A DNA stretch of 64,000 bases, from positions 136,139-200,138 of the forward strand of contig JAJYWN010000064.1 in the NCBI GenBank assembly GCA_021791495.1. The letters run 5' to 3'. Shown here piece by piece: positions 43,296 to 52,539 of the stretch. Every line of letters begins with the position of its first letter. The first letter of the stretch is position 1. This DNA comes from Bacillota bacterium. Lineage in GTDB: Bacteria; Bacillota; Sulfobacillia; JAJYWN01. Position numbers and translations under genes: made by a program. Under the pieces are notes generated by a model. The model was given only the letters and a program-made list of their open reading frames with translations, ran no database searches and was not told where the DNA came from.

Positions 43296-44489
43296 GTGCT
43301 ACCGGACAACGAACTTGAAGGAATGCTGACCGACCTTGAGTCTGATAGGGTCGAGCGCAAGAGTTCATTTGCCGAGAAGAACAAGGTCAGGCAGGCGATC
43401 TGCGCTTTCGCCAATGATCTTCCGGACTATCGGCTGCCAGGAGTCTTGTTCATTGGTGTTAGTGATAGCGGGGCACCCACGAACTTGGCGATCACGGACG
43501 GGCTTCTCAGAGAGATATCGGATCTCCGACAGGATGGGAACATTCTTCCCTTTCCGACCATGACTGTACAGCGGAGACGACTTCGCGGCTCGGATATCGT
43601 TGTTGTAGAAGTTCAACCCTCGTCTTACCCTCCAGTAAGGGCTGACGGGAGGGTTTGGATTCGCGTCGGGCCGAGGCGAGCAATAGCCACCCCAGACGAG
43701 GAGCGTCGTCTAGTCGAAAAGCGCCGGGCTTTGGATGTCTCGTTTGACCAGCGAGAGGTGCAGGGAGCATCCCTTGATGATCTTGATCTCGAGCGGTTCG
43801 AGAAGGAGTATCTTCCGTTTGCAGTGGCCCCTGAGGTCCTAGAACAGAACAATCGTCCATTGGAACAGAGACTTCAGGCACTTCGTCTGCTAACGCGATC
43901 GGGGATGCCGAACACAGCCTCAATCCTAATAATCGGGAAAGAACCTCGGTCATGGGTCCCCGGGGCATACGTCCAATTCTTGAGAATTGACGGGACCAGA
44001 TTGACCGACCCGATCCTTAACCAGAAGGAGATAGCTGGAACGGTTCTGGATACAATCCGGGTGACAGAAGACATGTTGCGCGCCAACATCTCGACATCCG
44101 CCGACATCGAATCCGGCTTAGTTGAGGAATCCCACCCGGATTACCCTTTTCTGGCCCTGCAGCAGTTGTTCCGAAACGCCGTCATTCACAGGACTTACGA
44201 ATCCACAAACTCGCCCATCCGGATATACTGGTTCTCCAACAGGATCGAGATATATAGTCCGGGCGGTCTTTACGGGATTGTGACTCGCGAGAATTTCGGA
44301 ATCACTGGGGCGACTGACTACCGCAATCCTCTGCTGGCGGAAGCCGCAAAGATTCAGGGCCTCGTACAGAAATTCGGTGTGGGTATTCCCACGTCCCGTA
44401 GGCAATTGGAGATGAACGGCAACCCGAAGCCAGACTTCGTCTTCTCGGAGAACAGTGTCTTGGTGACTATATATCGGAGACCACAATGA
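43296..44489 (+). CDS. AlbA_2 (Schlafen-like) domain protein with Bergerat-type ATPase C-terminus
   Basis: 397 residues from GTG 43296 (GAGGGGGTGG upstream). The N-terminal AlbA_2 domain shows ESDRVERKSSFAEKNKVRQA, FANDLPDYRLPGVLFIGVSD and VWIRVGPRRAIATPDEERRL. The C-terminal half has LQQLFRNAVIHRTYESTNSP, IEIYSPGGLYGIVTREN and KFGVGIPTSRRQLEMNGN, as in RecG-C/HATPase_c_4 proteins. Such proteins act as regulators or defence factors; no transmembrane segment or DNA-binding HTH is visible. Its ATGA overlap with the ParA-like gene shows coupling. Bases look visibly less GC-rich than flanking genes, suggesting transfer. Confidence 0.85.
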   Translation: MLPDNELEGMLTDLESDRVERKSSFAEKNKVRQAICAFANDLPDYRLPGVLFIGVSDSGAPTNLAITDGLLREISDLRQDGNILPFPTMTVQRRRLRGSDIVVVEVQPSSYPPVRADGRVWIRVGPRRAIATPDEERRLVEKRRALDVSFDQREVQGASLDDLDLERFEKEYLPFAVAPEVLEQNNRPLEQRLQALRLLTRSGMPNTASILIIGKEPRSWVPGAYVQFLRIDGTRLTDPILNQKEIAGTVLDTIRVTEDMLRANISTSADIESGLVEESHPDYPFLALQQLFRNAVIHRTYESTNSPIRIYWFSNRIEIYSPGGLYGIVTRENFGITGATDYRNPLLAEAAKIQGLVQKFGVGIPTSRRQLEMNGNPKPDFVFSENSVLVTIYRRPQ

Positions 44490-45475
44490 AGACCATAGCT
44501 TTCTTCAACAACAAGGGCGGCGTGGGCAAAACCTCTCTGGTCTATCATTTGGCCTGGATGTATGCGGATCTGGGGTTGGCGGTTGTTGCGGCCGACCTAG
44601 ACCCCCAGGCTAACCTGACATCAGTATTCCTCGATGAAGACCGCCTTGAAGCGCTGTGGCCGGATGATGGGCACCACCAGACGGTCCTGGGTGCCATCCA
44701 ACCCTTGCTGAAAGGAATTGGCGATGTTAAGAGCCCACATGTGGAGGAAATAGCCGATTCCCTAGGACTAGTTGTTGGCGACCTAGGTCTTTCCACTTTC
44801 GAAGATGAGCTGAGTTCTCAGTGGCCCGATTGCCTGGACGGCAAAGAACGTGCCTTCCGAGTTATCTCCGCATTCTTCCGTCTCCTAAGATTGGCAGGGG
44901 AGGGACGAGGGGCCGATATCGTGCTAATGGACGTAGGTCCCAACCTCGGCGCGATCAACAGAGCAGCCATAATAGCCGCTGATGCCGTTGTGGTTCCGTT
45001 GGCGCCGGATCTGTTCTCCCTACAAGGTCTCAAGAACCTTGGTCCCACTCTTCGCCATTGGAAGAAGGGATGGCGCGAGAGACTTGATAAGAGTCCCGAA
45101 CCCAGTCTGGAATTGCCCAGACTCAAGATGGAGCCAGTCGGATACGTGGTGCAGCAGCATTCGATGCGGATGGACCGTCCGGTCCAAGCCTATGGTCGAT
45201 GGATGTCCAGAATTCCCAACGTGTATCGACAATCCGTACTCGGCACGGCCGCCTCTTCCAGCAAAGTCAGCGTAGAAACCGACACGCATTGTCTGGCCCG
45301 AATCAAACACTACAGAAGTCTCATGCCCATGGCGATGGAAGTCAGAAAGCCCATGTTCCACCTTAAGCCGGCGGATGGGGCTATTGGAGCGCACTCAATG
45401 GCCGTACAAGAATGCCAATCCGACTTCAAGAACCTTGCGATGAAGATAGCAGCCAGGTGTGATTTGCAGGTCTAG
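44486..45475 (+). CDS. ParA/Soj-like ATPase paired with AlbA_2 protein
   Basis: 329 residues. The deviant Walker A is FFNNKGGVGKTSLVYHLAW, A' is VVAADLDPQANLTSVFLD, and the Walker B region is DIVLMDVGPNLGAINRAAII followed by DAVVVPLAPDLFSLQGL. This is the Soj-like ParA group that includes phage- and plasmid-associated ATPases. There is no ParB, CopG or centromere-like iteron array nearby, so partition is unlikely. The coupled AlbA_2 gene upstream and unusual composition suggest a mobile two-gene module, possibly defensive or regulatory. Confidence 0.88.
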   Translation: MKTIAFFNNKGGVGKTSLVYHLAWMYADLGLAVVAADLDPQANLTSVFLDEDRLEALWPDDGHHQTVLGAIQPLLKGIGDVKSPHVEEIADSLGLVVGDLGLSTFEDELSSQWPDCLDGKERAFRVISAFFRLLRLAGEGRGADIVLMDVGPNLGAINRAAIIAADAVVVPLAPDLFSLQGLKNLGPTLRHWKKGWRERLDKSPEPSLELPRLKMEPVGYVVQQHSMRMDRPVQAYGRWMSRIPNVYRQSVLGTAASSSKVSVETDTHCLARIKHYRSLMPMAMEVRKPMFHLKPADGAIGAHSMAVQECQSDFKNLAMKIAARCDLQV

Positions 45476-45520
45476 AAGCTCACCCATGCCACTGTCTGAA
45501 GGAGAGGGCTTCGTTCCGAT

Positions 45521-46708
45521 ATGCCGCAGTCTCTTGAATGCTTGCGCGTCCTCGACTTGAGCCGCGTCCTCGCCGGCCCTTACTGCGCCATGGTCCTGGC
45601 CGACCTGGGTGCCGACGTCATCAAGGTGGAACTGCCCGGCACTGGCGACGACGCCCGCGCCTACGGCCCCTTCATCAAGGGCGAAAGCGCCTACTACATG
45701 AGCATCAACCGCAACAAGCGCGGCATCACCCTGAACCTGAAGCATCCCGAGGGGCGGGCGCTCTTCCTCCGCCTGGCGCGCTGGGCGGACGTGGTCATCG
45801 AGAACTATCGCCCCGGCACCATGGACCGCCTCGGTCTCGGTTACGCCGACCTGGAGAAAGAAAACCCGCGCCTCATCTACGCCGCCGTCTCCGGCTTCGG
45901 CGCCACCGGCCCTTACCGCCACCGCCCCGCCTATGACATCATTGCCCAGGGGATGGGCGGTCTGATGAGCATCACCGGCCATCCCGGCGGGCCGCCGACC
46001 CGCGTCGGCGCCTCGGTGGGCGACATCACCGCCGGCTTGTACACTGCCGTCGGCATCTTGGCGGCCGTGGTGGAGCGGGAGCGGAGCGGGCGCGGCCAGT
46101 TCATCGACGTGTCCATGATGGATTGCCAGGTGTCCATCCTTGAAAACGCCATTTCGCGCTACCTGGCCACCGGCCAAGTTCCGCGGCCCCTCGGTAACCA
46201 CCACCCGTCCATTACGCCCTTCTCGACCTTCAAGACGGCCGACGGCTACATCATCATCGCCGCCGGGAATAACGAGGTTTTCGGGCGCCTTTGCGGTGTC
46301 CTCGGCGTACCGGGGCTGGCGACCGACCCGCGCTTTTCCACCAACCCCGCCCGGACGCAGAACCGCGACGCCCTGGCGGCCGCCCTGGAAACGGCCATGG
46401 CTGGGGCTGGCACGGACCATTGGCTGACGGCGCTGGAGGCCGGCGGCGTTCCGGCGGCGCCCGTGCAGACGGTGGACAAGGTTATCGGCGACCCCCAGGT
46501 GGCGGCGCGCGACATGGTGGCCGAAGTCGACCACCCGGTGGCCGGGCACACCAAGATACCCGGCGTTCCAGTGAAGATGTCCCGGACCCAGGGGCGTGTG
46601 CGCCGTCCGGCGCCGACCCTCGGCCAGCACAATGAAGAGATCCTGACGCAGGTGTTGGGCCTGTCGAAGGCCCAGGTGGACGAGCTCCGTTCCAAAGGAG
46701 CCCTGTAG
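45521..46708 (+). CDS. CaiB/BaiF (family III) CoA-transferase
   Basis: 395 residues. N-terminal RVLDLSRVLAGPYCAMVLAD with LGADVIKVE, then INRNKRGITLNLKHPEG, and the catalytic Asp in RVGASVGDITAGLYTAVGIL. IDVSMMDCQVSILENAI and a C-terminal DHPVAGHTKIPGVPVKMS follow. It moves CoA between acyl or hydroxyacyl acids; the exact substrate (formyl, carnitine, succinyl and others) is not resolvable. The class III aminotransferase lies 70 bases on. Confidence 0.93.
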   Translation: MPQSLECLRVLDLSRVLAGPYCAMVLADLGADVIKVELPGTGDDARAYGPFIKGESAYYMSINRNKRGITLNLKHPEGRALFLRLARWADVVIENYRPGTMDRLGLGYADLEKENPRLIYAAVSGFGATGPYRHRPAYDIIAQGMGGLMSITGHPGGPPTRVGASVGDITAGLYTAVGILAAVVERERSGRGQFIDVSMMDCQVSILENAISRYLATGQVPRPLGNHHPSITPFSTFKTADGYIIIAAGNNEVFGRLCGVLGVPGLATDPRFSTNPARTQNRDALAAALETAMAGAGTDHWLTALEAGGVPAAPVQTVDKVIGDPQVAARDMVAEVDHPVAGHTKIPGVPVKMSRTQGRVRRPAPTLGQHNEEILTQVLGLSKAQVDELRSKGAL

Positions 46709-46778
46709 CACGTAGTAGTCTGACGGATCTGTCATGGCGTAGGGCGGTTGTTCAGGTACAAGGAGGCGGATTTTTATC

Positions 46779-48206
46779 ATGCCAGCTAAAGACCAGGACG
46801 GCGCGATGGGTCATGGCACGGTAGGTCGCGGCGGCGCGGCCAAGGCCGAAGAGTATCGCCGCAAGCAGATGGAGTATCTATTTCCGTGCGTCGGCACCTA
46901 CTACGAGAAACCTATCGTGGCGGACCACGCCTCCGGGATGCGGGTCTGGGATGTGGAAGGCAACCAGTATCTCGACTTCTTCGCCGGTATCCTCACTGTC
47001 AGCGTGGGCCACTGCAACCCCGAAGTGACCGAGCCGGCTACCGAGCAGATGCGCCGGCTGCAGCACCTTTCCACACTCTACATCAACATGCCCCAGGTAG
47101 ACTTGGCCGTGAAGCTGGCCGAGATCACGCCGGGCCGGCTAAAGAAGTGCTTCTTCACGAACAGCGGCACGGAGGCTAACGAGACGGCCATCCTGCTGGC
47201 GAAGCTGTACACCGGCCAGCAGGAAGTCATCGCCCTCCGCCACAGCTACAGCGGCCGGTCCATGTTGGCCATGTCGCTGTCGGCCCACGCGGGGTACCGC
47301 CGCGGTGGCACTCACATCCTTGGCATCAAGCACGCCCACAGCGGCTACTGCTACCGCTGCCCCTTCAAGGCCACCTATCCCAGCTGCGATCTCATCTGCG
47401 CCAGGGACTTCGAGGAGCTCATTCAGACCGAGACCTCGGGGCGCGTGGCGGCCTTCATCGCCGAGCCCATCCAGGGGATGGGCGGCTTCGTCGTCCCGCC
47501 GAAGGAGTACTTCCAGGAGGCCGTCCGCATCGTGCGCAAGTACGGCGGCGTCTTCATCAGCGACGAGGTCCAGACCGGCTTCGGCCGTACCGGCAAGTGG
47601 TTCGGCATCGAGAACTGGGGCGTCGAGCCGGAGATCATGACCTTCGCCAAGGGTTTGGCGAATGGCTCGCCTGTCGGTGCCACCATCGCTTGGCCCGAGG
47701 TGGCCGACGCCTTCGGCGGTTCCACCATCTCCACTTTCGGTGGGAACCCCGTTACCGCCACCGCGGCCTTGGCCACCTTGAAGGTCATGGAGAAGGAAGA
47801 CATCCCCGGAAACTGCGCGCGCATCGGCGCGTTCCTGATGGACGGGCTCCGGGCCCTCCAGCAGAAATACCCCTTCATCGGTGAGGTGCGCGGCCTGGGC
47901 CTGATGATCGGCATGGAGCTGGTGGGGGAGAGGAAGGCGCCGGCGGCCGACATCGCCAAGAAGGTCCTGGAAGCCACGCGGCGCAACCGCCTGCTGGTTG
48001 GGAAGGGCGGTCTTTTCGGCAATGTGTTGCGGTTGACCCCTCCGATGACCGTCGGGAAGGCCGAGGCGGAGGAGGCGCTGCGCCTGCTGGACAAGAGTTT
48101 TGAGGAAGTGGCGCGCGAGGAAGGCCTCACCTACGGCGCGGCGGCGGCGGCCAAGGGCGCGGCGGCGCTGAAAACGGCGGCGGGCGGGATGACGACCGCA
48201 AACTGA
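46779..48206 (+). CDS. class III aminotransferase (AGXT2/4-aminobutyrate type)
   Basis: 475 residues. Fold type I PLP enzyme: LDFFAGILTVSVGHCNPEV, FFTNSGTEANETAILLAKLY, FIAEPIQGMGGFVVPPKEYF, ISDEVQTGFGRTGKWFGIEN, and the PLP Lys in MTFAKGLANGSPVGATIAW. Closest in style to alanine-glyoxylate aminotransferase 2, with an extended Ala-rich C-terminus. It probably acts with the CoA-transferase in amino-acid or beta-amino-acid breakdown. An AAGGAGGCGG site lies upstream, and a hairpin terminator follows. Confidence 0.92.
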   Translation: MPAKDQDGAMGHGTVGRGGAAKAEEYRRKQMEYLFPCVGTYYEKPIVADHASGMRVWDVEGNQYLDFFAGILTVSVGHCNPEVTEPATEQMRRLQHLSTLYINMPQVDLAVKLAEITPGRLKKCFFTNSGTEANETAILLAKLYTGQQEVIALRHSYSGRSMLAMSLSAHAGYRRGGTHILGIKHAHSGYCYRCPFKATYPSCDLICARDFEELIQTETSGRVAAFIAEPIQGMGGFVVPPKEYFQEAVRIVRKYGGVFISDEVQTGFGRTGKWFGIENWGVEPEIMTFAKGLANGSPVGATIAWPEVADAFGGSTISTFGGNPVTATAALATLKVMEKEDIPGNCARIGAFLMDGLRALQQKYPFIGEVRGLGLMIGMELVGERKAPAADIAKKVLEATRRNRLLVGKGGLFGNVLRLTPPMTVGKAEAEEALRLLDKSFEEVAREEGLTYGAAAAAKGAAALKTAAGGMTTAN

Positions 48207-48231
48207 CTGGGAGCGGACCATTAACAATCCA

Positions 48232-48272
48232 AAAGGCCCTGACCCGCAGTTGAAGTGCGAGTCAGGGCCTTT
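48232..48272. terminator. bidirectional hairpin terminator
   Basis: AAAGGCCCTGAC (48232-48243) pairs perfectly with GTCAGGGCCTTT (48261-48272), with inner CGCA/TGCG pairing in the loop. It lies between convergent genes (aminotransferase plus, stalk-domain protein minus) and is flanked by A and T runs suitable for both. Confidence 0.85.
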
Positions 48273-48308
48273 CGTCCTCCCGAAAGCCTCCGATTCCTGC
48301 GTCAACGC

Positions 48309-49238
48309 CTACTCCGTGTAGGTCGAACCAGAATTGACTTGAATAACCTTGTTCGTGGAGTCCCAGGTGATTCCGACGTTGAGAGCCTTCGCGAGGTCTC
48401 TCAGCTTGAAGTAGTTGTTCCCACGCACGTTGAAAGCCGTGAACTGAACTTCCTGGCCGTTGACATAAACCTTCGCCGCGGTCGGTACGGCGCTTTGGGC
48501 TAGCCTCTGGGGCAGTGAAGACTCGCCGCCGACAGATGTATACGCCTTGCCGGTCTCGATGTAGATGGCGTTCTTCTCGCCATCCCACTTCACCTCAAAT
48601 GGTTTCTGCGTTCCCTTCATGGCCATGGCCACGTCACGCAGCTTGAAGTAGTAGTTGTCGCTGACGTTATAGGCTTCGAGCATGGCGCCCCTCCCGTCAA
48701 CGAATACGTCGGCGCCTGCCGGAACCGCCATGCCGGCATCGGTCTGGGCGGCGATCTTAATGAAGAAAGGCACCTGGGGCGCGTTGATATTCTGTTGCCC
48801 CACCACGGCGTAGAAACCGGGATTGGTCAGTGTCGCACGGTTACCCGTTACCCAGAGCGGGGGCTCTTGGGGCATCTCCACAAGAGCGTCGTGCACTTGC
48901 GGATTGCCGTAGTAAGTGTACTTCATCACATCGAAATTGGGCCGTCCGGCGAACTTGGTGACCACAAAGCTATTGCCCCAAAGCTCGCCGTGCCTGTAAT
49001 ACTCAATCTTCTCCAATCCGAAATTCGTCCCCTCGAAGGTGACGGTCGCGGGGGCATTCGCTACATAGAGATGGGCAGCCGGATTCTCGTCCACGACGTT
49101 GGTCACCGTTACGGACAGTCCTGTGCCAACGTCAACACGCGCATCCTTTGCAGCAGCAAGAACAGGCACAGCCGCAAATACCGAAACCACGAGTGCTAGA
49201 ACGACGCTTGCAGACAATCCCTTCAGTATTCGGTTCAT
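48309..49238 (-). CDS. secreted stalk-domain (copper-amine-oxidase-N-like) protein
   Basis: 309 residues from ATG 49238 (GGGAGG upstream). A signal peptide (LSASVVLALVVSVFAAVPVL) is followed by a beta-rich N-terminal domain. Two stalk repeats follow: AYNVSDNYYFKLRDVAMAM with EVKWDGEKNAIYIETGKAY, and AFNVRGNNYFKLRDLAKALN with WDSTNKVIQV. Stalk domains are widespread in Bacillota surface proteins and are not copper oxidases. Predicted cell-surface role, partner unknown. Confidence 0.83.
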   Translation of the reverse strand: MNRILKGLSASVVLALVVSVFAAVPVLAAAKDARVDVGTGLSVTVTNVVDENPAAHLYVANAPATVTFEGTNFGLEKIEYYRHGELWGNSFVVTKFAGRPNFDVMKYTYYGNPQVHDALVEMPQEPPLWVTGNRATLTNPGFYAVVGQQNINAPQVPFFIKIAAQTDAGMAVPAGADVFVDGRGAMLEAYNVSDNYYFKLRDVAMAMKGTQKPFEVKWDGEKNAIYIETGKAYTSVGGESSLPQRLAQSAVPTAAKVYVNGQEVQFTAFNVRGNNYFKLRDLAKALNVGITWDSTNKVIQVNSGSTYTE

Positions 49239-49345
49239 CTTCTGCCTCCCAACTACATATTGTGACAAATTGCTTGGGTCAACCCTACCCAATAATACCA
49301 AAAAAATGATGCATATGACCGTTTGGTTCTCTCACCGCAACCGAC

Positions 49346-49382
49346 AGAGAGCCCGGTGACCTCCCCAGCCACCGGGCTCTCT
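49346..49382 (-). terminator. hairpin terminator of the LysM/M23 gene
   Basis: A perfect 13-base stem, AGAGAGCCCGGTG with CACCGGGCTCTCT, and an 11-base loop, 32 bases after the stop of the minus-strand M23 gene. The trailing T-run is weak. Confidence 0.75.
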
Positions 49383-49413
49383 GTGATCTTCTTCCGCTAA
49401 CCGCGGCTCCCCG

Positions 49414-50562
49414 CTAGGGCAGATATCCGAGGGGGTTCTGCCTGGTCCCGTTGACCCTCACCTCAAAATGGACGTGCGGTCCGGTGGAGTTGCCGGTGGA
49501 GCCCACCTTGCCGATGGTGTCTCCCTGATTGACATACTGGCCCACAGTGACGAGGATCTGGGACATGTGCCCGTACAAGGTCGACACGCCGCCTCCGTGG
49601 CTGATCTCCACGGCGTAACCGTAGTCACCACGCCACCCCGCCTGGATGACAGTACCGGAGCGAGATGCGGCGATGGGGATGCCGTAGGGGACACCGATGT
49701 CGATACCCGAGTGGAAGCTGCCCCAGCGCGGGCCGAACCCCGAAGTGATTGGTCCGCGCACCGGCCAGACATAAAGGCCAGATCCGTTGCTACCTCCGCC
49801 GCTCGGGGGTGGCGAGGAGGACGAGGACGAGGAGCGATCCCCGTCTCCGCGCGAGGCCACCGCTATTCCAGCTACGGCCACCGGTGTCGGTGTGGCGCCA
49901 GGTAGGACCAACTCTTGGCCGGGAAGGATCGCTCCGTCGGAAGTAAGCCTGTTGAAAGCGAGGATGTCGGCCTCGGCGATCCCGTATTGCTGAGCGATAT
50001 CCCACAGGGTATCGCCGCGGACCACCGTGTAGAGAACCCCTTGGGCGGTCGGCACCTTAAGTGTGGTCCCGATCTGGAGCAAGTCTCGGCGCACCAGGTT
50101 ATTGGCGGCCACCAAGCTGACGACGTCGGTGTTGTAGGCCTCGGCTATGCCGGAGAGGGTGTCGCCCGCTTTGACCACATAGTCAATGACCGGTGGGAGG
50201 CCCGCGTCCAGATTATCCCCCGCCGGCACAGGCGGCACAACTACTGAACTAGCGTCTGGCTGCTCCGATTCTTCCTTACCGGAGCCCGACCCGGGGATGG
50301 GTTCACCCACGCCGTCCATCGGTTGCCGGCCGTCCGTGGACGCGCGCGGGGTCAAGGTGTACTGTGGAGCTCCCATGGAACTGGAAGGTTCCGCGCCCTC
50401 CGCCGCAGTCACATCGTTCGACACGAGTGGACCGGGGCCGCCCACTCCCAAAGCGACCGAACCTCGCTTGGGGATGAGAACTACGGCCAAGACCAATACT
50501 CCGCACATGATCCACCCGGATCGTTTCAGAAGTCTCGCCAGGGACTTCAAGGCGTCACCCAC
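49414..50562 (-). CDS. M23 peptidase with two LysM domains
   Basis: 382 residues from GTG 50562. One membrane helix (WIMCGVLVLAVVLIP) acts as anchor or signal. Two LysM repeats are VVKAGDTLSGIAEAYNTDVV and VVRGDTLWDIAQQYGIAEAD. The M23 domain has SGFGPRWGSFHSGIDIGVPY (zinc His/Asp), YGHMSQILVTVGQYVNQGD and STGPHVHFEVRVNG, with all three ligands present. It is a peptidoglycan endopeptidase or activator outside the membrane. It is divergent from a second M23 gene, and a Ser/Gly-rich linker precedes the catalytic domain. Confidence 0.93.
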   Translation of the reverse strand: MGDALKSLARLLKRSGWIMCGVLVLAVVLIPKRGSVALGVGGPGPLVSNDVTAAEGAEPSSSMGAPQYTLTPRASTDGRQPMDGVGEPIPGSGSGKEESEQPDASSVVVPPVPAGDNLDAGLPPVIDYVVKAGDTLSGIAEAYNTDVVSLVAANNLVRRDLLQIGTTLKVPTAQGVLYTVVRGDTLWDIAQQYGIAEADILAFNRLTSDGAILPGQELVLPGATPTPVAVAGIAVASRGDGDRSSSSSSSPPPSGGGSNGSGLYVWPVRGPITSGFGPRWGSFHSGIDIGVPYGIPIAASRSGTVIQAGWRGDYGYAVEISHGGGVSTLYGHMSQILVTVGQYVNQGDTIGKVGSTGNSTGPHVHFEVRVNGTRQNPLGYLP

Positions 50563-50867
50563 CTTTCGCTGGTGCTTTGTGCAAGCAGTTCCAACATTGT
50601 TATTTAGACATCAACATACCTGGCCCTTTTGAATACATTGTGAATAATGGATGGCAAATCCTAACAAGCCCCTGGAATGCTTGGGTATCGATGTAATAAG
50701 CAAATGGCAGTTTGGGAAGTCTAGTGTAAGGGAGGAAGCGGATTCCTTTGCAACGGAAAATTCGACCGTTGAAGGAAATCTCTATCCGGTTTTCGAATCT
50801 AATTCGACACCGTCTTCCAGGTATCACTCATATCGCCCATTTTTGTGTTCTTTTTGGGGGAGAGGCG
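50563..50867. other. AT-richer divergent intergenic region of two wall hydrolases
   Basis: About 305 bases, visibly richer in A and T than the genes on either side. No c-di-AMP (ydaO) riboswitch core is recognised, although such elements often precede wall hydrolases of this kind. It must contain the promoters of both M23 genes, but no convincing -35/-10 pair was found. The TTG start of the plus gene has GGGGGAGAGG upstream. Confidence 0.5.
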
Positions 50868-52526
50868 TTGCAGCCAGCTTTGAAGACCCGGGTCAGGCGC
50901 TGGCGGTGGAAGTGGCTGCCGGTACTGCAGAACCTGTGGCTGCTCCGAAAACGGCAGATCATCATCGGTGGCTCCGCCCTGGTTGTGGCGGTGGCCGCTT
51001 TGGTCTATTTCAACGAGGCAGGGTCAAAAGCCCTGCTGGTCGACGGTAAACCCATCGGAGTCGTCGCCAGCAAGAAGGCGGTCACCCAGACCCTGGATGT
51101 GCTCCTGGCCGAAGCCCGCCAGAAGTACGGTCCCGATGTGGCCCTGTCGGGCCGGCTCCAGTACCGACGCGCCCCGTTGGCCAGCCGCGGAGGCGAGCGG
51201 CCTTCGACTCCCGCCGCCGGCGGGGCGTCTTCGGCACCCAATGCCGCTAACGCGCCGACGGGCCAGGCCTCTGGGCAAACCGGGGCCAAGGCCGCCGCGA
51301 CCACGGGCACCGGCGGCGGCGCGACCTCGGGTTCCGGCCCGACTATCACCGTAACCGTGGGTGGAGCGGCGCCTCCTAAGAATGGAAACGCGACGGACGG
51401 CGGCGCCTTGGACCTGGCGAACCTGCCGGTGATCGATGCCGAGCATATGAAGAACGTGCTAGCGGCGAATCTCCCCATCATGGTCAAGGCCGCCGTCATC
51501 GTTTCCAACGGTAAAGACGCGGTGGCGGTGAAGAACACCGACGACGCCAAGGCCGTCTTGGACGGGCTGAAAGCGGACTACCGGAAGTCCTTGCTCGAAG
51601 ATAATAATGGTACCGAGGTCCGGAGCATCAGCTTTAAGGAGAAGATCACCGCCGTCGAGAAAAAGGCCAGGGTCATCGACATCAAGACGGTGGACCAGGC
51701 CAAAGCGGTCATGCTGCGCGGCACCGACCAAGTGAAGGAACACGTGGTGGACAGCGATGAGTCCTTATGGTCCATCGCCATGGCGAACCGCACCACCGTA
51801 GAGGGCCTCTATAAGGCCAACCCTCAGCTGAAGGGCTCGGATCTCATTTACCCGGGGCAGAAGCTGAACCTCATCGTGGCCGAACCTTTCGTCCACATCG
51901 AAAGCTCGGAGCGCCGGGTCTACACCGAGGGCATCCCCTATTCGACGAAGGTCATCGATGATCCGACCAAGTGGCCCTGGCAGCAGGTGGTGACCACGGC
52001 CGGCGTCTACGGCCAGCGGCAGGTCACCAAGGACACCGAACGCGAGAACGGGATGGTCACGGCGACCAAGATCGTGGAAACGAAAGTCCTGAAAGAGCCG
52101 GTCACCCAGGTCATGCTCCAGGGTGTGAAGACCATCCCCGACTTGGGCACGGGCAGTTTCGTCTTCCCCGCGCTGGGCGGGATCACGTCGCCTTACGGCT
52201 GGCGGCCGGGCGAATTCCACACCGGGGTGGACATCGGAGCGCCCTACGGCGCCCCCATCCGCGCCGCCGACTCCGGGACAGTGGTCCAAGTCAGCACCAG
52301 TTGGGGCGGGTACGGGAAGCAGGTCGTCATTGACCACGGCGGCGGGCACATCCTGACGCGCTACGCGCACATGTCGGCCTTCGCGGTCCAGGTGGGCCAG
52401 ACGGTCACCAAGGGCCAGGTCATCGGGTACGTCGGCAGCACCGGACGCTCCACGGGGCCGCACCTCCATTTCGAGGTGATCGTGGATGGAAAGACGACCA
52501 ACCCACTCAGCTACTACCCGCAGTAA
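50868..52526 (+). CDS. M23 peptidase with LysM and G5 domains
   Basis: About 552 residues from TTG 50868. A membrane helix (QIIIGGSALVVAVAALVYF) and a Gly/Ala/Thr-rich segment (residues about 95-175) come first. A LysM repeat follows (HVVDSDESLWSIAMANRTTV with LIYPGQKLNLIV), then a G5 domain (FVHIESSERRVYTEGIPYST to EPVTQVMLQGVK). The M23 domain has SPYGWRPGEFHTGVDIGAPY, RYAHMSAFAVQVGQTVTKGQ and STGPHLHFEV. All zinc ligands are present. It is a peptidoglycan endopeptidase; G5 probably binds glycan. Confidence 0.92.
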   Translation: MQPALKTRVRRWRWKWLPVLQNLWLLRKRQIIIGGSALVVAVAALVYFNEAGSKALLVDGKPIGVVASKKAVTQTLDVLLAEARQKYGPDVALSGRLQYRRAPLASRGGERPSTPAAGGASSAPNAANAPTGQASGQTGAKAAATTGTGGGATSGSGPTITVTVGGAAPPKNGNATDGGALDLANLPVIDAEHMKNVLAANLPIMVKAAVIVSNGKDAVAVKNTDDAKAVLDGLKADYRKSLLEDNNGTEVRSISFKEKITAVEKKARVIDIKTVDQAKAVMLRGTDQVKEHVVDSDESLWSIAMANRTTVEGLYKANPQLKGSDLIYPGQKLNLIVAEPFVHIESSERRVYTEGIPYSTKVIDDPTKWPWQQVVTTAGVYGQRQVTKDTERENGMVTATKIVETKVLKEPVTQVMLQGVKTIPDLGTGSFVFPALGGITSPYGWRPGEFHTGVDIGAPYGAPIRAADSGTVVQVSTSWGGYGKQVVIDHGGGHILTRYAHMSAFAVQVGQTVTKGQVIGYVGSTGRSTGPHLHFEVIVDGKTTNPLSYYPQ

Positions 52527-52539
52527 GCCTTCGGTCGCG

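Noticed and set aside
44486-45475. ParA-like gene as part of a chromosome or plasmid partition locus
   Set aside because: No ParB, no CopG/RHH gene, no iterated centromere-like repeats and no replication gene nearby; it is coupled to an AlbA_2 protein instead.
45395-46780. Minus-strand frame of about 460 codons opposite the CoA-transferase
   Set aside because: Antisense shadow: His/Gly/Arg/Val-rich composition typical of reversed GC-rich coding sequence, with no family match.
47139-48305. Minus-strand frame of about 390 codons opposite the aminotransferase
   Set aside because: Antisense shadow of a clearly functional PLP enzyme; it runs through the terminator hairpin at 48232.
50563-50867. 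c-di-AMP (ydaO) riboswitch upstream of the M23 genes
   Set aside because: Expected from the gene content, but the conserved core segments could not be found on either strand.
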